From: Atrina japonica | Lineage: Eukaryota > Mollusca > Bivalvia > Pterioida > Pinnidae | Direction: 5' to 3' | NCBI GenBank assembly: GCA_030159075.1 | Contig: BROG01000371.1 | Span: 1-64,000 of the forward strand | DNA: 64,000 nt | Shown: positions 63,416 through 64,000 of the stretch, in pieces | How the letters are laid out: every line of letters starts with the position of its first letter | How positions within the stretch are numbered: position 1 is the stretch's first letter | Translations under genes and position numbers: made by a program | The notes under the pieces: generated by a model | Databases searched by the model: none | What the model was told of the DNA's origin: nothing | The model's input: only the letters and a program-made list of their open reading frames with translations

Positions 63416-64000
63416 CTAAAAAAAAGTCAAAGTGTTGAGGTCTTGGAAAGCTTGAGCATTCAGATTAGAAATAATGTTATATTAGTAAATGTTTGCTAAA
63501 CAACGATGGATTTATTGACTTACAGACAGGTCAATATATATAATTTATTACATGACCATTTTCATATTATATCCCATATCATCCCAAGACTCCCATTTCA
63601 GCCTGACTCTGGACCCAAGGGCTGATATGAGGTGGACCCAACGGCTGATATGAGGTGGAGGGTTATTTTGCGATATGATATGAAAATGGTCATGTTATAA
63701 ACTTTTTAACATGTACTCAAGAGACGAAACAAAAAAGTGTTCTTATTCTAACATTTTAATATACTGGCTAACCATTCTTGAAACAATTGCTGTATTTATG
63801 TTTTTAATTTTATGAACAATCTTAACTGTGTCATCTTTTTGAAATATTATAACAACCCTTTTATTTTCTTTCTTTATGCGATAGTTCCGTACCATAATCC
63901 TGTTTCTTGTGGGAAACTTGGCTATCAGACTTTAACTTTTTTAAAGGGTGATATAATGGAAGCTTTGTTCTGATGCGGGTGATATTGATTATAGTCACCT
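63416..64000. other. 5' flanking intron, no exon seen
   Basis: AT-rich, with a palindromic element: ACATGACCATTTTCATATTA near 63551 is mirrored by GATATGAAAATGGTCATGTT near 63677, with a direct repeat GGACCCAA-GGCTGATATGAGGT between. No further VWC half-exon. Confidence 0.6.

Overview
The window looks like nuclear DNA of a bivalve mollusc. It is AT-rich and intron-rich, with GT-AG introns, tRNA-derived SINEs, many short palindromic (MITE-like) elements and many minisatellites. The species cannot be read from the sequence.

Left part (1-10 kb): a ~122-bp satellite (1-650), then the last two coding exons (+ strand) of a peroxisomal acyl-CoA thioesterase 8 (ACOT8) homologue ending in the PTS1 tripeptide SKL. 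A repeat-rich intergenic stretch follows, with an imperfect inverted duplication near 6.86-7.38 kb and one unclassified ORF (7345-7664).

Right part (10.2-64 kb): one giant minus-strand gene, convergent with ACOT8, whose 5' end lies beyond the right edge. I resolved 53 coding exons by splice sites, reading phase and cysteine pattern. They encode 25 von Willebrand factor type C (VWC) modules, V1-V25 in transcript order. Each ten-cysteine module is built from two exons: a first-half exon (C1-C5, mostly exactly 115 nt, phase 1 in and 2 out) and a second-half exon (C6-C10 plus a Pro/Thr-rich linker, phase 2 in and 1 out). Counting one of the two alternative V24 exons, the spliced length is 10,955 nt: 2 nt of a split codon, 3650 codons and a stop, with the frame closing exactly. 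Special parts are (i) a 2678-nt exon in V4 encoding a cysteine-poor Tyr/Pro/Gly/Thr repeat domain with a 99-residue higher-order repeat; (ii) three ShK domains between V23 and V24; (iii) a tandem pair of 121-nt V24 first-half exons separated by only 39 nt, which reading phase and spacing make mutually exclusive; (iv) a GC-AG intron after V15; (v) an exon (V23b/ShK1) flanked on both sides by expanded minisatellites, one array of which copies its own splice acceptor.

By architecture the product is a secreted or extracellular matrix-like, mucin-like multidomain protein. VWC and ShK are extracellular disulfide-rich folds; the Tyr/Pro-rich block recalls molluscan adhesive or periostracal proteins. 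Function is inference. Introns hold MITEs, including a TTAA-flanked family caught inserted inside another family, SINE fragments and microsatellites. Intron stretches not listed separately showed no coding signal to me.
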